From positions 5,219,510 through 5,283,509 of the forward strand of contig OX345647.1 of NCBI GenBank assembly GCA_947044365.1: 64,000 bases of DNA, written 5' to 3'. Source of the stretch: Petrosia ficiformis (lineage: Eukaryota; Porifera; Demospongiae; Haplosclerida; Petrosiidae). A model generated the notes under the pieces. It had not been told where the DNA came from, did no database searches, and worked only from the letters and a program-made list of their open reading frames with translations. Within the stretch, counting starts at the first letter, position 1, and each line of letters opens with the position of its first letter. This document shows, one piece after another, positions 38,118 to 49,909 of the stretch. The position numbers were made by a program, and so were the translations under genes.

Positions 38118-40345
38118 TTATGATAAAGAGAGTTTTATAGAGACAGGTCTTTCACATAACTCTTTCTTCAGTTCAGTTGAGAACTGATCTTTAATACGAG
38201 GAAATGACATCACATTATCAGGTTTAGAGTCAAACCAAAACTGATTAAAATTATATGTTATGTAACCTAAAAATAGAATATAAATAGAATATAAATAAAT
38301 TTATAAACTTTGAGAAGTCAAATCATTTAAGTTACTCTGGCTTTTCGGCATGTATTTTTGTCTGTCAGTCTCTGTCTACATGTGTTTATCTGTTAGTCTA
38401 TCTATTTACATTGTATTTGTCAGTTAATATCATAATTATATTCATTATCTTACAATAAGCCTCTAAGAAGTCCATTAGTGTAACAGCTTCTCTTTCTTGC
38501 GCTATTGTATAATAGTAATAATCCATTGTACCATTATTCAACCATGTGACCAGTATACTGGTAAGATTAATACCAGTAATAGCATATGGGTAGCTGGATT
38601 AATAAAACAAAGAACGGATAAGAATGGACAGATGAAATTGTTTTAATAGAAATAACAATGGTAAGCAATAATGGTTGACCAATGGTCAGTAGGTAACTGG
38701 TTGATTTGTAACTAGTGATAGAGGTTAGTGAGAATTGGTAATAATAGTCAATTGGTAAATGGTGATAATGTTTAATATGTAACTGGTCAATTGGTAACTA
38801 CTCACTAACTAGTGATAATGATAAATTGGTGATAATGGTCCATTGGTTACTAACCCTTTGGATGGATGTTGTGAATTGCTCAACACTTTTCTTGCTTTAT
38901 CATTATATGTCTCAGCAAAATACCTACAAGAAGATTACATGTAATATCCGATTGAATAACTAGTTTTCAAGTCTTTTCGATCTGGTTGCAGTTAAGAGTT
39001 GCTGCAAAGATCTAAAGCAACATTCTAAATATAACATAATGCAAAAACAACACAGTACATAGTAACACTGTACTGAATGCAAGGAACCTACTATTAACAT
39101 GTACATGTATACATGGATATACAATTAAATGTAGTTAAGTACATGTACATGTACCTATTATTATGAACACTTGTATTTACTGTTGTATTAATAATGGTGT
39201 ATGAATATATAATGAATGCTTACACAAAGACAATGGAGTCCCAGTAAACCCATTCCTCTAAAGTCTGTTGCTGGGTCGGTACCCTGGAAACCAATCTGTC
39301 CCCATTTTTTAGTAATACGTGATTCCAGAGCTACGTGTGGCATCAGAAGACTCCATAACTATGAACAGAAATATATATATCTATCTATCTATCATCCATC
39401 TATCCATCTCTGTCAATATTATCCATTCCATCCATCCATCCATCCATCCATCCATCCATTGATCCATCCTCTTGTACCTTCATCAGCATTTGTTCATGTT
39501 CAGTATTCTCTTGTGAATATATTTCGGTACGCATCTTTTCTATCTCACTTTTCAATACATTCAATGAAATTACTTGCATCAGACAAGGGTTCAAACGAAC
39601 AATAAAACTAAAGAAACACAAGACACCCACCAAAAGATAAATGTTTAGATGGACAATATGAACAGCACATATAATCCCTCTATTCCACACACTCTATCCA
39701 GATTACAGGGGTGTCCTCATATCAGGGGCTAATTTATATTATAAAGCACAGTGCGGGACATTTACACTTAATACAGGGGTGTCTTCAATACAGGGATGTC
39801 TTCAATACAGTTAGTTTAGAATAGAGGGGTTCCAATGTATATATATAATCCTGATCTACCAGTGGAGGATCGGATATATCTCTGCTTACCTTGGGTCCTT
39901 ATCTTTATTGATTTTCTTTACTCTTAGGATAGTTTGTAAAGCATCTTCAGGTTGACAGTCTTCACTACCATCTCTGGAGATAGTACGTAAAGCCTAATGA
40001 AATCAGGAATGGATGGATAGATTGAAAGACAAATAAATAAATAGATGAATAGAGAATGGATGAACTTATCATTACCTCACTTCTTGATGCCTTCAAAGAT
40101 CCAGCTATAAACAAAGAATAATAATTTAATGGATAATTGATAATTCAACATCTACTTATCCATCCATTATCTACCCATCCACCCATCAATTCATCTCAAT
40201 CCATTCATTGTGTACCTATCCTGGAAGACCTCTGAGGTAAGTAAGTCTCTCTCTGACATATTCTTTGAAGTTCACACTGCCCAGTAAATATTCTCAACAT
40301 CCATTTCCATGCTCTCCAAAACAATAGAGAAAACCATCCAGACAT
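38118..40345 (-). pseudogene. ELMOD2: ELMO-domain protein (ELMOD1/2 type), copy 1, frameshifted
   Basis: Same eight-exon layout as copy 2: 40345-40216, 40104-40076, 39993-39890, 39607-39478, 39358-39224, 38923-38855, 38593-38454, 38266-38118. Exon 5 is 135 nt instead of 134: the end reads ttgtctttgt before GTAAGC where copies 2 and 3 read tgtcttgt. The extra T puts exon 6 out of frame (stop after two codons), so the copy is broken unless splicing shifts or the base is an error. It keeps FWFDSKPDN, where the other copies have FWSDSKPDN; Phe matches animal ELMODs, so copy 1 has the older state there. Function would be as for copy 2. Confidence 0.8.
39765..39830. repeat. 17-bp minisatellite in ELMOD intron, copy 1
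   Basis: About three units of ttcaatacaggggtgtc. The homologous arrays at 44812 and 54168 have about four and six units. Confidence 0.8.
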
Positions 40346-40701
40346 ACTATAATACCAGCCACACCCCTTTATTACACAAAACATTTCTGGTAATGACTGT
40401 TATGCATGTTAAACAAATATTTGATTATATACACGGCGTCTCGGCACGAAAGGGTTAATTAGAGTGTTACTATAAATAGCCTCACTGAGATACATGTAGT
40501 TACTATTAATAAATTTACCTTGTAATGTTTATTTGGAGTGTCACTATAAATAGCCTCACTAACATATAGATCTATGTAGTTACTAATATACTAATAATAG
40601 TAATGCATCATTAAGTGAATCTATTAATGTTAAGTCAGTAAAGCTATTAATAGTAACACTAATTAAATCATAACATGAGTGTATTAATAGTAGCTACAAT
40701 G

Positions 40702-40814
40702 TATGGGAATGTATTCTGCTTTTGATTGTGTATTAATAGCAGTTAGAGATAAAGAAGATCCTTGGAACTCTATCGGTAGTGGAGCTTTAACTGGAGCTGT
40801 TCTATCAGCCAGAG
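40702..40814 (+). pseudogene. TIMM17: Orphan TIMM17 exon, copy 2
   Basis: Same exon as 35082-35193, with SAFDC for SSFDC and AVLSAR for AVLAAR; the frame and the GT donor at 40815 are intact. S3 and S4 lack it. Confidence 0.75.
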
Positions 40815-41039
40815 GTAAAATTGATGTTTATAATGAATTATTATACAGTGGAAGTTAGAATATTAAAATGCTCACCATTAAACAAATAATATTATTGATC
40901 AACAATACTTTGCAACCTAATAAGGGCATTCTTCTGTAACTCTAGAAAATGTTCAGCACAATCTAATGTAATAATACATTCATGTTATGATGGTTTTAAT
41001 TACTGTTACTATTAATAGCTTTACTGACTTAGCAATAAT

Positions 41040-41605
41040 AGATTCACTTAATGGTGCATTACTATTAATAGCTTCACTGATGTATAATGTAGTTACTATT
41101 AATAGATTCACCTAATGATGCATTACTATAAATAGCTTCACTGATGTATAATGTAGTTACTATTAATAGATTCACCTAATGATGCATTACTATAAATAGC
41201 TTCACTGATGTATAATGTAGTTACTATTAATAGATTCACCTAATGATGCATTACTATAAATAGCTTCACTGATGTATAATGTAGTTACTATTAATAGATT
41301 CACCTAATGATGCATTACTATAAATAGGTTCACTGATGTATAATGTAGTTACTATTAATAGATTCACCTAATGATGCATTACTATAAATAGCTTCACTGG
41401 TGTATAATGTAGTTACTATTAATAGATTCACCTAATGATGCATTACTATAAATAGGTTCACTGATGTATAATGTAGTTACTATTAATAGAGTCACCTAAT
41501 GATGCGTTACTATAAATAGCTTCACTGGTGTATAATGTAGTTACTATTAATAGATTCACCTGATGATGCATTACTATAAATAGCTTCACTGATGTATAAT
41601 GTAAT
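41040..41605. repeat. 64-bp dimeric satellite array 2 (about 8 units)
   Basis: Same unit and right boundary as array 1, with half the number of units. Some units carry aataggttcactg for aatagcttcactg. Confidence 0.95.
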
Positions 41606-42146
41606 GATAAATGTTAGCGCATGCTGCATGAATCATTGTCGATTATATTAATGATAGTTTAGATGCAATTTTAATAACAGTTTTCAACAATAATGCAGCA
41701 CAGTCCAGTATTGTGAGTTTGTTCGGTATAACATCATGCAGGCTCTTAATTGAACTGCTCATCACATATTATCTACATTTCATTTGTTCCTTCATGCAAC
41801 ATCTACATTTCAATTGTCCCCTTATTTACATTTCACTTGGTCCTTCATGTATTCTCAAAATCTTTAAGACTGTGTGGACATAAAAATAATATCTTTGGCA
41901 ATGAGATATTATACACAATAATATAAAATTCCACACTTTACACTACACTCTACAACACATAAAAATTAGATGTATGTATGTACATGAATGATAGAAAGAA
42001 AGAAGGTATTTCCTGCAACATGAAACATCTGACTTATATAAAAATAATTATAAAATAATTATTTAGTAATACACATAGAAAAAGTCACATGAAATGTCTT
42101 ACTTATTTGTGAGGTATAATATTTAGCATTGGTTCAATATCTCTTG

Positions 42147-42536
42147 TCATGCAACATAATTATCCCTGTCTACACTTGACTCGTCTCTTCTGGGGTTTGG
42201 AGTTGATGTAGTCTCTGTACCAGTTACTATCTTGATGGCAACTCTTTTGATGTCTTCTTTTCCAGTAACAAATACTGATGATGCAGACTTGTTACATTCA
42301 GTGCACTCCATTGTTTGCACTGGTTCAATATCTAAAACTCCAACGTAATTATCCCTGTCTACATTTGACTCGTCTCTCCCATGGTTTGGAGGTGATGTAG
42401 TCTCAGTACCAGTTACTATCTTGATGGAAACTCTTTTGATATCTTGTTTTCCAGTAACAAATAGTGATGATGTCGAGATGTTAAGGGTAGTGTTTGTTAG
42501 ACTTTCCACAAGGGTAGTGCAATCCATGGTACACAA
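42147..42536 (-). CDS. EWTA-module ORF C, two modules
   Basis: 129 residues. Module 1: MDCTTLVESLTN, SLFVTGKQDIKRVSIK, SPPNHGRDESNVD, RDNYVGVLDIEPVQ. Module 2: MECTECNKSASSVF, VTGKEDIKRVAIK, TPNPRRDESSVD, RDNYVA then stop. Compared with ORF F in S3 it lacks exactly one 63-residue module and five residues (WCAQQ) near the start, both in frame. Function unknown. Confidence 0.5.
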   Translation of the reverse strand: MCTMDCTTLVESLTNTTLNISTSSLFVTGKQDIKRVSIKIVTGTETTSPPNHGRDESNVDRDNYVGVLDIEPVQTMECTECNKSASSVFVTGKEDIKRVAIKIVTGTETTSTPNPRRDESSVDRDNYVA

Positions 42537-42684
42537 AGGTGGATTTTGTCCGATAATATGAATATGAATATGATTATAAGAATATGATTATAAGCACAGG
42601 AAGTGAGCCCACAATGATAGTAGCATGCGTGGGAAATAAAAGCAGAGTTGAGGGGAAGAAAGGAGCGCCGAGCGTCAGAGATAG

Positions 42685-42727
<43 letters not shown>

Positions 42728-43130
42728 CTATTAAATATTCCAAAAATATCACCTGGTGGAACATAGGGTCAAACACCGTTTGAGGGAGAAGAAGGAGGAG
42801 TGGGAAGAGAAAATGAAAGAGTAAGAGAAGGCTTATATGGTAGACTTAAAAATTATTGCAACATGAAAATAAGTGTAATGAAAGCCACTTATCACAGGGG
42901 TGTCACACATAATTTATGCCCATATTTAGTCTCATGTAACCAGCCCCTCCCACTCTTCAATGGTCGCAAAAAAATCTTATTGGGCGTGGCATAAGCATAA
43001 TCCAGAAATAGCCAAAGTTTTAATTTACAATTTTTTGCCACTTAAAATGAAAAGGTGTATATATTATACCTAATATCTATGAATTAATAATAAATTAATA
43101 ACAACATGACATAGTAATCAGTTACATGTA

Positions 43131-45477
43131 TTATGATAAAGAGAGTTTTACAGAGACAGGTCTTTCACATAACTCTTTCTTCAGTTCAGTTGAGAACTGA
43201 TCTTTAATACGAGGAAATGACATCACATTATCAGGTTTAGAGTCAGACCAAAACTGATTAAAATTATATGTTATGTAACCTAAAAATAGAATATAAATAG
43301 AATATAAATAAATTTATAAACTTTGAGAAGTCAAATCATTTAAGTTACTCTGGCTTTTCGGCATGTATTTTTGTCTGTCAGTCTCTGTCTACATGTGTTT
43401 ATCTGTTAGTCTATCTATTTACATTGTATTTGTCAGTCTATTAATATCATAATTATATTCATTATCTTACAATAAACCTCTAAGAAGTCCATTAGTGTAA
43501 CAGCTTCTCTTTCTTGCGCTATTGTATAATAGTAATAATCCATTGTACCATTATTCAACCATGTGACCAGTATACTGGTAAGATTAATACCAGTAATAGC
43601 ATATGGGTAGCTGGATTAATAAAACAAAGAATGGATAAGAATGGACAGATGAAATTGTTTTAATAGAAATAACAATGGTAAGCAATAATGGTTGACCAAT
43701 GGTCAGTAGGTAACTGGTTGATTTGTAACTAGTGATAGAGGTTAGTAGGTAATTGGTAATAATAGTCAATTGGTAAATGGTGATAATGTTTAATATGTAA
43801 CTGGTCAATTGGTAACTACTCACTAACTAGTGATAATAATAAATTGGTGATAATGGTCCATTGGTTACTAACCCTTTGGATGGATGTTGTGAATTGCTCA
43901 ACACTTTTCTTGCTTTATCATTATATGTCTCAGCAAAATACCTACAAGAAGATTACATGTAATATCCGATTGAATAACTAGTTTTCAAGTCTTTTCGATC
44001 TGGTTGCAGTTAAGAGTTGCTGCAAAGATCTAAAGCAACATTCTAAATATAACATAATGCAAAAACAACACAGTACATAGTAACACTGTACTGAATGCAA
44101 GGAACCTACTATTAACATGTACATGTATACATGGATATACAATTAAATGTAGTTAAGTACATGTACATGTACCTATTATTATGAACACTTGTATTTACTG
44201 TTGTATTAATAATGGTGTATGAATATATAATGAATGCTTACACAAGACATTGGAGTCCCAGTAAACCCATTCCTCTAAAGTCTGTTGCTGGATCGGTACC
44301 CTGGAAACCAATCTGTCCCCATTTTTTAGTAATACGTGATTCCAGAGATACGTGTGGCATCAGAAGACTCCATAACTATGAACAGAAATATATATATCTA
44401 TCTATCTATCATCCATCTATCTATCTCTGTCAATATTATTCATTCCATCCATTGATCCATCCATCCATTGATCCATCCATCCATCCATCCATCCATCTAT
44501 CCATCCATCCATCCATCGATCCATCCTCTTGTACCTTCATTAGCATTTGTTCATGTTCAGTATTCTCTTGTGAATATATTTCGGTACGCATCTTTTCTAT
44601 CTCACTTTTCAATACATTCAATGAAATTACTTGCATCAGACAAGGGTTCAAACGAACAATAAAACTAAAGAAACACAAGACGCCATCAAAAGATAAATTT
44701 TTAGATGGACAATATGAACAGAGCATAGAATCCCTCTATCCAGATAAGAGGGGTGTCCTCATTTTAGGGGCTAATTTATGTTATAAAGTTTGAAACATTT
44801 TTAAGTGTCCTTAATACAGGGGTGTCCTCAATACAGGGATGTCTTCAATACAGGGGTGTCCTCAATACAGTTAGTTTAGAATAGAGGGGTTCCAATGTAT
44901 ATATATAATCCTGATCTACCAGTGGAGGATCGGATATATCTCTGCTTACCTTGGGTCCTTATCTTTATTGATTTTCTTTACTCTTAGGATAGTTTGTAAA
45001 GCATCTTCAGGTTGACAGTCTCCACTACCATCTCTGGAGATAGTACGTAAAGCCTGACGAGATCAGGAATGGATGGATAGATTGAAAGACAAATCAATAA
45101 ATAGATGAATGGATAGATAGATGGATGGATGGATAGATAGAAAGATAAATAAATAAATGGACGAATATATTGATAACTTATCATTACCTCACTTCTTGAT
45201 GCCTTCAAAGATCCAGCTATAAACAAATTTATTAATGAATAATTCAACATCACCCATCCATGACAATGTGAATGTTGCTTCCATCCATCCATATACTTAT
45301 CCATCCATTCATCTATCCATCCACCCATCAATTCATTCATTGTGTACCTATTCTGGAAGATCTCTGAGGTAAGTAAGTCTCTCTCTGACATAATCTTTGA
45401 AGTTCACACTGCCCAGTAAATATTCTCAACATCCATTTCCATGATCTCCAAAACAACAGAGAAAACCACCCAGACAT
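43131..45477 (-). CDS. ELMOD2: ELMO-domain protein (ELMOD1/2 type), copy 2, intact, 294 aa
   Basis: ELMOD proteins are GTPase-activating proteins for ARL2 and ARF GTPases. Exons: 45477-45348, 45216-45188, 45053-44950, 44664-44535, 44375-44242, 43941-43873, 43610-43471, 43279-43131; 885 nt, phases consistent. The start [10 protein letters not shown] and [13 protein letters not shown] match the N-terminal helix of ELMOD1/2. The ELMO domain covers about residues 95-265, with [19 protein letters not shown] at 150-168. Arg165 in DFRG is the arginine known to be needed for GAP activity. [24 protein letters not shown] and [13 protein letters not shown] complete the domain. Human ELMOD2 is 293 aa. 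There is no transmembrane segment. Copy 3 is nearly identical; copy 1 is frameshifted. Confidence 0.88.
44812..44876. repeat. 17-bp minisatellite in ELMOD intron, copy 2
   Basis: About four units of ctcaatacaggggtgtc between exons 3 and 4. Confidence 0.8.
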
Positions 45478-45815
45478 ATATATTTATAATACCAGCCACA
45501 CCCCTTTATTAAAACATTTCTGGGTGGTATATATGTGTATCTGGTTGCATGATAATACGAATGTCCTCCGTACAGTTGAACTATTAAATACAAATCAATG
45601 AATTATTTTGATTGTCTACAAACACTACTATAATTTGTACTCCAACTATGGAGTGTCCCCAAGTCTGGAGTGTCCATGTAGTGGAGAGAACACTGATCTT
45701 GTTAACGTACAATAATAATATTAGAGATAATTATAATGCCTATAATTATGAATGTAGGCCAGTAGATATATCTTGATAAGGTATATGGTATTTTCCAATA
45801 TTGCTTAATACATAC

Positions 45816-45909
45816 CAGTTACTGCATCATGCTTATAATAATGGTTTTGTAAATTAGTCTGTTGAGCAGACTGTCCCAATGTAAAAGCAGAGGCGAAAGG
45901 TCTGCTCAT
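45816..45909 (-). other. Candidate first coding exon, S2
   Basis: ATG-started frame MSRPFASAFTLGQSAQQTNL plus eleven residues, ending at a good GTATGT donor. Copied unchanged at 55203-55296. It lies between the gene tail ending at 46022 and the ELMOD start at 45477. It could be an upstream leader exon of ELMOD or part of another gene. No downstream partner exon is obvious and the sequence is not recognised. Confidence 0.4.
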
Positions 45910-46021
45910 CAGGCTAGTTGTAAGTGTAGTGTGGTAGTTTATAATACATCGCTTTAATAATAATTATTAATAACTTAATTAATGAAATTATAATAAATTA
46001 TATTCGTCACATTAAAATATT

Positions 46022-46291
46022 TCATTTTTCATTCCTACTTCCATTTCTCAATCTAGGTGATAAAGAAGGTGTGTCCTCCAATACACTAACCCACAAGTAA
46101 CAACAAGCAAAGTTAATAACATCACTAATATGTTGCTGTTCTGCTTCAATATTAGCAGTAAGGTTCCTTTCTTCGTAAGGTATTCCACCTTCTTTGGGCT
46201 TTCGATAGATGGCATAAAGTCCTTGTTGGTGTCCATCACGATCTGATATCAGCATTACAAACATGTCGTGCCATCCTTCATTTATAATTAC
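46022..46291 (-). CDS. Last exon of an unrecognised gene (S2 copy)
   Basis: 89 codons plus stop, beginning at an AG acceptor (46293-46292): VIINEGWHDMFVMLISDRDG, then QQGLYAIYRKPKEGG and ACCYLWVSV, ending NGSRNEK. In phase with the donor at 46663, whose exon (46664-46727) encodes ALEERFNDSFKSFENSTDIYT and is itself read in frame by the transposase ORF. The mixed hydrophobic and charged composition suggests a real protein end. I cannot name the family. The intron between (46292-46663) is full of GGAGGAAGA-type purine repeats. Confidence 0.6.
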   Translation of the reverse strand, partial: VIINEGWHDMFVMLISDRDGHQQGLYAIYRKPKEGGIPYEERNLTANIEAEQQHISDVINFACCYLWVSVLEDTPSLSPRLRNGSRNEK

Positions 46292-46651
46292 CTTTGAGGA
46301 GGAGAAATACGTAGGATGTGATGATTAGTACATGAGAGAGGAAGAAGGAGAGTGGGAGGAGGAAGAGGGAGAGAGGAAGGAGGAGTAGAAAGAAAAGAGA
46401 AAAAAGCAGAGAAGAGAGGGAGAGAGAGAGGAAGGAGGAGTGGGAAGAGAAAAGGAAAAAGGGGAGGAGGAGGAATGGGAAGATAAGGAGACAAAGGAGG
46501 AATGAAGAAGAGGCTTATGTCATTAAAGAGGAAGGCTTGTACTTTCTTCGTGTAATAATTACAAACATGTTCACTTCTATAAATATAAAACTACACTCAA
46601 CCCCTGATACTGCTGAAAATAATTTTACGATATCATAATGATGAAGATAGA

Positions 46652-47605
46652 CTAATGTCTTACTGTATAAATATCTGTGCTATTTTCAAATGATTTAAAA
46701 CTGTCGTTGAATCTTTCTTCTAGAGCTCTATACATATACAAATGAAAGAATGAAGGAGTATTGTCGTTAATGTTTATTGTTGTGGTCAATAAATATATAA
46801 TGAGATTAATTGAATAGATTATATACATGTAATGTCCAGTCGTTGGAGATATGTATGATTCACAACAGGATCGCTTTGCCTTAGTTTCTGCTCTCTTCCA
46901 AGTCTCTGGCCGTGCTGGAGTAGTTGTGCTGGATGAGGATGATGCTCCTGGTACTCGAGGGGATGTCATCTCCTTTCTACACGTGTTCAGTAACTTCAGT
47001 AGTGTTACCGTTATATTTGTGTCAACAGTTCCTTCTGTCAAATACCTTGCTATAATACCTGAAGAAGATAGAGCTATGATTGCATTAATCCTCTTCCCCC
47101 TTGAAAGTAAAGTATGTTTAATTGCCCTTTCACCTCTGATAGCATATCCACATTTCCTCAAAAAGGTTCTCCTGTCACTCCCAGTTTCATCCAGCCAAAC
47201 TAGTACTCTACGATTATACAAAAACATGTGTGCCATAAACATACCTCTCAAACTACTTGATCTTTGAAATGCTATTCGCTGCACCTTCTTTCTAGTTAAT
47301 CCATACCTTCTAAGGATGCGGCATACTGTAGGAATAGAAACCTTAACTCTTGTTGCTCTGTATATTACTTCACAAAACTCCTGTAAATGTGTAGTTGGAC
47401 ACTCTAAAGCAAGGCCAATTATAAACATTTCATGATAGTCATCAAGAATGTGTAGTTGTGGTCTCCTTGTATGTGATGTGCATTGACTGACATCACCAGT
47501 TTCTTCAAAATGTTTCAAGGTCCTGACTACAGTTCCAAAACCAATGCATAACCTGTGAGCTATGCTTCTGTAAGTTTGATATTGTGATGTTAGCCTTAAC
47601 CACAC
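46652..47605 (-). CDS. IS630/Tc1-like transposase ORF fused to host-like tail (S2)
   Basis: 317-residue ORF. Residues 1-100 are helix-turn-helix DNA-binding regions (WLRLTSQYQTYRSIAHRLC, VCRILRRYGLTRKKVQRIAF). Then comes the start of the DDE core with the first catalytic Asp in VLVWLDETGSDRR and CGYAIRGERA. The second Asp and the last Asp/Glu segment (normally PPYSPDxNPIE) are absent: after LLKLLNT the frame runs into Ser/Thr/Pro-rich sequence. The last 25 codons coincide with a probable exon (46664-46727) of the unrecognised gene, and a donor there could splice in phase to 46291. Upstream, stops interrupt the expected RWRIVWL start. It is probably inactive as a transposase. Confidence 0.7.
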   Translation of the reverse strand: MWLRLTSQYQTYRSIAHRLCIGFGTVVRTLKHFEETGDVSQCTSHTRRPQLHILDDYHEMFIIGLALECPTTHLQEFCEVIYRATRVKVSIPTVCRILRRYGLTRKKVQRIAFQRSSSLRGMFMAHMFLYNRRVLVWLDETGSDRRTFLRKCGYAIRGERAIKHTLLSRGKRINAIIALSSSGIIARYLTEGTVDTNITVTLLKLLNTCRKEMTSPRVPGASSSSSTTTPARPETWKRAETKAKRSCCESYISPTTGHYMYIIYSINLIIYLLTTTININDNTPSFFHLYMYRALEERFNDSFKSFENSTDIYTVRH

Positions 47606-47809
47606 TATTCTCCAACGTTATCTCTATTGACTGTAAGGCTTTCTCCTGCAGTCCACTCCATTGTCTGGCTAAATATCTAATATCTCTTGTGCAGTCCACT
47701 CACTAACTCGTACAACGGATATCATTGTGGTAACGTTTTGTGCGACTTTGTTCACAAGAAGTCATAATACTCTAGACAGCTATACTATACTTTAAACTTT
47801 TTTAAAAAC

Positions 47810-47836
47810 ACCCGCCATGGCGGGTTTTTTTTTTAA
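47810..47836. repeat. Palindrome CCCGCCATGGCGGG flanked by A and T runs
   Basis: aaaaacacccgccatggcgg followed by a T run forms a perfect GC-rich stem of 14 bp extended by A-T pairs. Also at 57760-57786 with small changes. It could be a hairpin end of a mobile element. Confidence 0.8.
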
Positions 47837-47974
47837 AATTTCCGTTCCGTAGCTCCACCCTGATGGGACATTACTCGTGACATTACTGTCGTTTCCAGTA
47901 ATCTTGCAACGGCGCTCTCAAACCGGAGATGACTTTACTATACTATACATCACCACATGATCAGAGTAAATTGA

Positions 47975-48253
47975 TTGGCTAAATGTTATAGAGTCTACCA
48001 CACCCATTCCCGTTTTGGCATTTTTTGTTGCAGAGATATTGAACCAGTGCAAGCAATGGAGTGGACTGCAGAGGATAGTGTAACAATCAGTGAATATAAC
48101 AAGTCAGTATCATCATTATTTGTTACTGGAAGAGAAGATCAGAAACTAATTCCCATCAAAAGAGAAGAAATATTAACTGCTACTGAACTCCAAACCCCAG
48201 AAGAGATAAGACAAGTGCAGACATGCAGGGGTAAATGTTTTGGAGATTTGTAA
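47975..48253 (+). CDS. EWTA-module ORF D
   Basis: 92 residues. The central part CRDIEPVQAMEWTAEDSVT, SEYNKSVSSLFVTGREDQK and IPIKREEILTATE belongs to the module family, and it ends in a Cys-containing tail, RGKCFGDL. The N-terminal 20 residues come from a deletion that joined upstream DNA to the module at agatattgaacc; S3 retains the intervening module (58020-58262). A real product is doubtful. Confidence 0.4.
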   Translation: MAKCYRVYHTHSRFGIFCCRDIEPVQAMEWTAEDSVTISEYNKSVSSLFVTGREDQKLIPIKREEILTATELQTPEEIRQVQTCRGKCFGDL

Positions 48254-48259
48254 CTGAGA

Positions 48260-49909
48260 TATTGAACCAGTGCTAAATTTATTATACCTCTCCTATTAAA
48301 AAAAGAAGTGCAACATTTGATGTTGTTTTTGTCACAGTGTTGTAGAGAATTTTTATTATCTACGTACAAAATGTTAATAAGTCAGATGTTTCATGTTGCA
48401 GGAAATACCACCTTTCTATCTATCTATCTATCTATCTATGTACATGCTTCTATGTATCTATCTACATGTATGTATCTATTATTTTTCAAATGTTGTAGAG
48501 TATTGTCCTCATAATTCATGTTTCAAATGTAAAATTTCTTATATTATTTTCAACAATGGTAGCACTGCCAAAGATAATATTCTTGTCAATGATGGAACTA
48601 GTGAAATAGATAATGGGCCGGGATTAGGAGTCTGCATGTTGTTATACATAAAGACAAGTGCTGAATTATACATATACTAACATGGTCTTCTCCATTAGTT
48701 GCTTCAAATTATCCAACCAATATGAAATGGCATTAATAAATAATAATTCACAAGTCGTTACATACTAACAATACTAGTTTAAATATTAGTAGAGAAGATG
48801 TGTGTAGTGAATATTAAAGGAGTGTGAGATAAGTAATGGGAATATTATATCTGATCCAGTAATACTGGTTCCTTTCAGTGAGTCAATACTATTATGTTAA
48901 CATGTATGTTATAGACCTATATGTTAACATGTATGTTATAGACCTATATGTTCACTTCAGTCTCTCACTCATAATAAAGACAGCGATACAGTATTACTAA
49001 TATGGTCTTCTCCAGTAGTTGCTTCAAACTATCCTGTAACATTCCAATGTGAAGTGATATTAATAAATAATATCTAATTCCAAACTTAAATTCATTATAG
49101 TAATTACACAGTGTCTAGAGTCATGACAATGACCAAATTTAATACTTATTATTAATAGAAACATTGTATATTTATAGTAACATTATCTATAATATCTACC
49201 ATTAATGGTAACACTGAACTGACTCAGACATTTATAGTAACAGACTTATTTTCAAGTGTTATTTGTACAGACTGTAACAGAAACAACCCTCCCTCTTCAG
49301 TGTGTTGCAAAGGAAAATGGATGTGGAACATTTATAATCATATAGCAGCAGTCCAATGTATGGTCACTTGTCTATTGAACTCCCATTTGCAATTTATATT
49401 TATTTCCAGTCAAGATTTGCAAGTTAGGAAAAGGATTTGTTAATACATATACGCTTTGCTAATAACTATACAAATCACTCAAAAATTTGTAAAAAAAATT
49501 AGTTATACATATTTGCAAGAGCGCATGAGGAAAGAGCGTGTAACTTGCGTGGGTGTCTGTCTTGGCAAAATTTACCGCGTGTACTAAAAATAGATGGACA
49601 AATTCCTGCCAAATAATTAACCATAAATACACTCTTGATATTTGTGGAGTGGTATGAATTTTCATATTACACTATCATATTAGCAATGCTAACATGAATC
49701 TATTTTAAAATCTCATTAAAAAAATTTTTATACTATGTTTATTATTATCATTTTACATTTTGATAATATAACATTCCACACTAAAAAATAGATGCATGTA
49801 TGTACATGAATGATAGAAAGAAAGAAGGTATTTCCAAAACATGTGACTTATTTAGATAATTATTCGATATTATTCTACAACACAAAAAAAGTCACATGAA
49901 ATGTCTTAC
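48260..49909. other. Non-coding spacer of S2
   Basis: AT-rich sequence with short GATA and ATCT runs, colinear with 58500-59946 and partly with 33400-34100. A 95-codon frame at 48393 depends on an ATCT run and is not conserved. No gene seen. Confidence 0.5.

Larger units (their letters stand above)
34772..40454. repeat. Segmental duplication unit S1
   Basis: Begins ttaattagagtgttactata at about 34772, matching 40455. Contains a TIMM17 exon, the 64-bp satellite, module ORF B and ELMOD copy 1. It ends about 110 bp upstream of the ELMOD start and lacks the gene tail and transposase of S2 and S3. Confidence 0.85.

Noticed and set aside
38440..38470. Apparent GC donor (GAG|GCTTAT) in ELMOD copy 1 exon 7
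   Set aside because: The phase of the last exon requires the donor seven bases further on (TATT|GTAAGA), which is canonical in all copies; the change is a Val to Ala codon difference.
46851..47267. 138-residue plus-strand ORF, repeated at 56134-56550
   Set aside because: Exact antisense of the transposase ORF; the transposase frame carries recognisable motifs, this one does not.
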